21,893 nucleotides of DNA, from IMG/VR virus record IMGVR_UViG_3300027573_000129, positions 1 through 21,893 of that record; one strand, given 5' to 3'. Shown piece after piece: positions 21,455-21,893 of the stretch. Below the pieces are notes generated by a model. The model was given only the letters and a program-made list of their open reading frames with translations, was not told where the DNA came from and searched no databases. Both the position numbers and the translations under genes were made by a program. This DNA is from a virus. Numbering within the stretch: the stretch's first letter is position 1; every line of letters begins with the position of its first letter.

Positions 21455-21850
21455 TCATTGCCACGGCTTACGGGTAATGCCAACTCCAGATCTCTTGTTG
21501 CCACGATGGTTTAATGTTGATTGTGGTGTTATACGCAGCGATGTCGCCAGCTTACGGACAGCCTCACTCTCGGCGCGCTGTTCCCTCAACACGGCAAGCA
21601 GTGTCTCCGTATCGTCGGTACGCTCAACCAACTCCGCTATCCTGTTGCCGATAACAACATGCCGACACAGTTGCGCAAGTAATGGAACGCTACCTGCATC
21701 GAACCAATCAGCAGGGTGCCCCGATACAATCGCTTGCCACACCTCAACTTGCTCATCAACAAGGTGATGAGGCGGCTTCAATCGCTCGACGACATCAAGT
21801 GTTTGCGGCGCCAGCATCAGCGATGCCGCCGATGGCCTGCCGCGCTTCAT
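21455..21850 (-). CDS. terS: Terminase small subunit
   Basis: A 131-residue protein starting ATG at 21850; a GGAG 12 nt upstream is only a weak ribosome site. The opening is basic (MKRGRPSAASLMLAPQTLDV), then RLKPPHHLVDEQVEVWQAIV, then HPADWFDAGSVPLLAQLCRH with a helix RIAELVER, the order seen in P27-like terminase small subunits, in which Pro-Pro-x-x-L and x-x-W precede ADWF and LL..LC.H. It recognises the packaging start and hands DNA to the large subunit. The last 20 residues (STLNHRGNKRSGVGITRKPW) are basic. It is the first late gene visible, and only 43 bp remain before the window end. Confidence 0.8.
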   Translation of the reverse strand: MKRGRPSAASLMLAPQTLDVVERLKPPHHLVDEQVEVWQAIVSGHPADWFDAGSVPLLAQLCRHVVIGNRIAELVERTDDTETLLAVLREQRAESEAVRKLATSLRITPQSTLNHRGNKRSGVGITRKPWQ

Positions 21851-21893
21851 CCGGGGGGGAGGCTCCGCTTATTCGAGACAAGCCGCAGGTAAG

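Noticed and set aside
21264-21464. Minus-strand frame with ATG overlapping the terminase small subunit stop as ATGA
   Set aside because: It overlaps the HNH gene, which has clear conserved motifs in another frame, and its own translation shows no pattern.
1-21893. CRISPR array, tRNA/rRNA genes, insertion sequences, reverse transcriptase with template/variable repeats
   Set aside because: I looked for regular spacer-repeat units, cloverleaf arms, transposase motifs and YxDD-type reverse transcriptase and saw none.

Overview
The window is the structural (late) region of a tailed phage or prophage with siphovirus-type gene content, plus the edge of an oppositely transcribed accessory or regulatory region. 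The DNA is GC-rich. The protein style (HK97-fold head genes, a fused prohead protease-capsid, tail-fibre modules of the kind I associate with prophages of Bradyrhizobium/Rhodopseudomonas-like Alphaproteobacteria) suggests a rhizobial-type alphaproteobacterial host. That host assignment is inference; no chromosomal gene is visible. No integrase, repressor, replication gene or recognisable endolysin lies inside the window, so prophage versus free phage cannot be settled from it.

Left part, about 1-1060, plus strand: the 3' end of a GIY-YIG-type nuclease, an overlapping excisionase-like helix-turn-helix gene, then about 420 bp poor in credible genes but rich in small DNA elements. These are a helically phased array of CATAYGWC-like octamers, a 9-bp GC hairpin covering a ribosome binding site, an 18-bp dyad, a terminator-like stem and a near-upstream direct repeat. 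A short coiled-coil protein follows. A strong hairpin at 1064-1098 separates these genes from the convergent late genes.

Right part, 21850 down to 1132, minus strand: one long, tightly packed operon, mostly with ATGA, TGATG or similar stop/start overlaps. In transcription order it encodes terminase small subunit, an HNH endonuclease, terminase large subunit, two proteins with Sec signal peptides (a small beta-rich one and a GH54/ArfB-like one), a prohead protease-major capsid fusion, a Pro-rich protein, the portal, a coiled-coil/collagen-like protein, a second collagen-like protein, head-tail adaptor, head-tail stopper, tail-terminator-like protein, HK97 gp10-like protein, tail tube, tail assembly chaperone with a -1 frameshift extension, tape measure, a distal tail protein, a large hub-like protein, tail-tip and fibre proteins, and four small proteins, the last with two membrane segments.

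Working together: the terminase packages DNA through the portal into a protease-matured HK97-type shell; adaptor, stopper and terminator join the head to a tail whose tube is measured by a short (516 aa) tape measure; the distal genes build the tip and the receptor-binding fibres. The most notable points are the canonical XXXYYYZ slippery site CCCTTTT joining the two chaperone frames, the phased octamer array next to the excisionase-like gene, an antisense zinc-finger/HNH remnant between two fibre-like genes, capsid placed before portal, two exported-looking proteins inside the head module, and a gp10-like gene whose only well-placed start is ATA.
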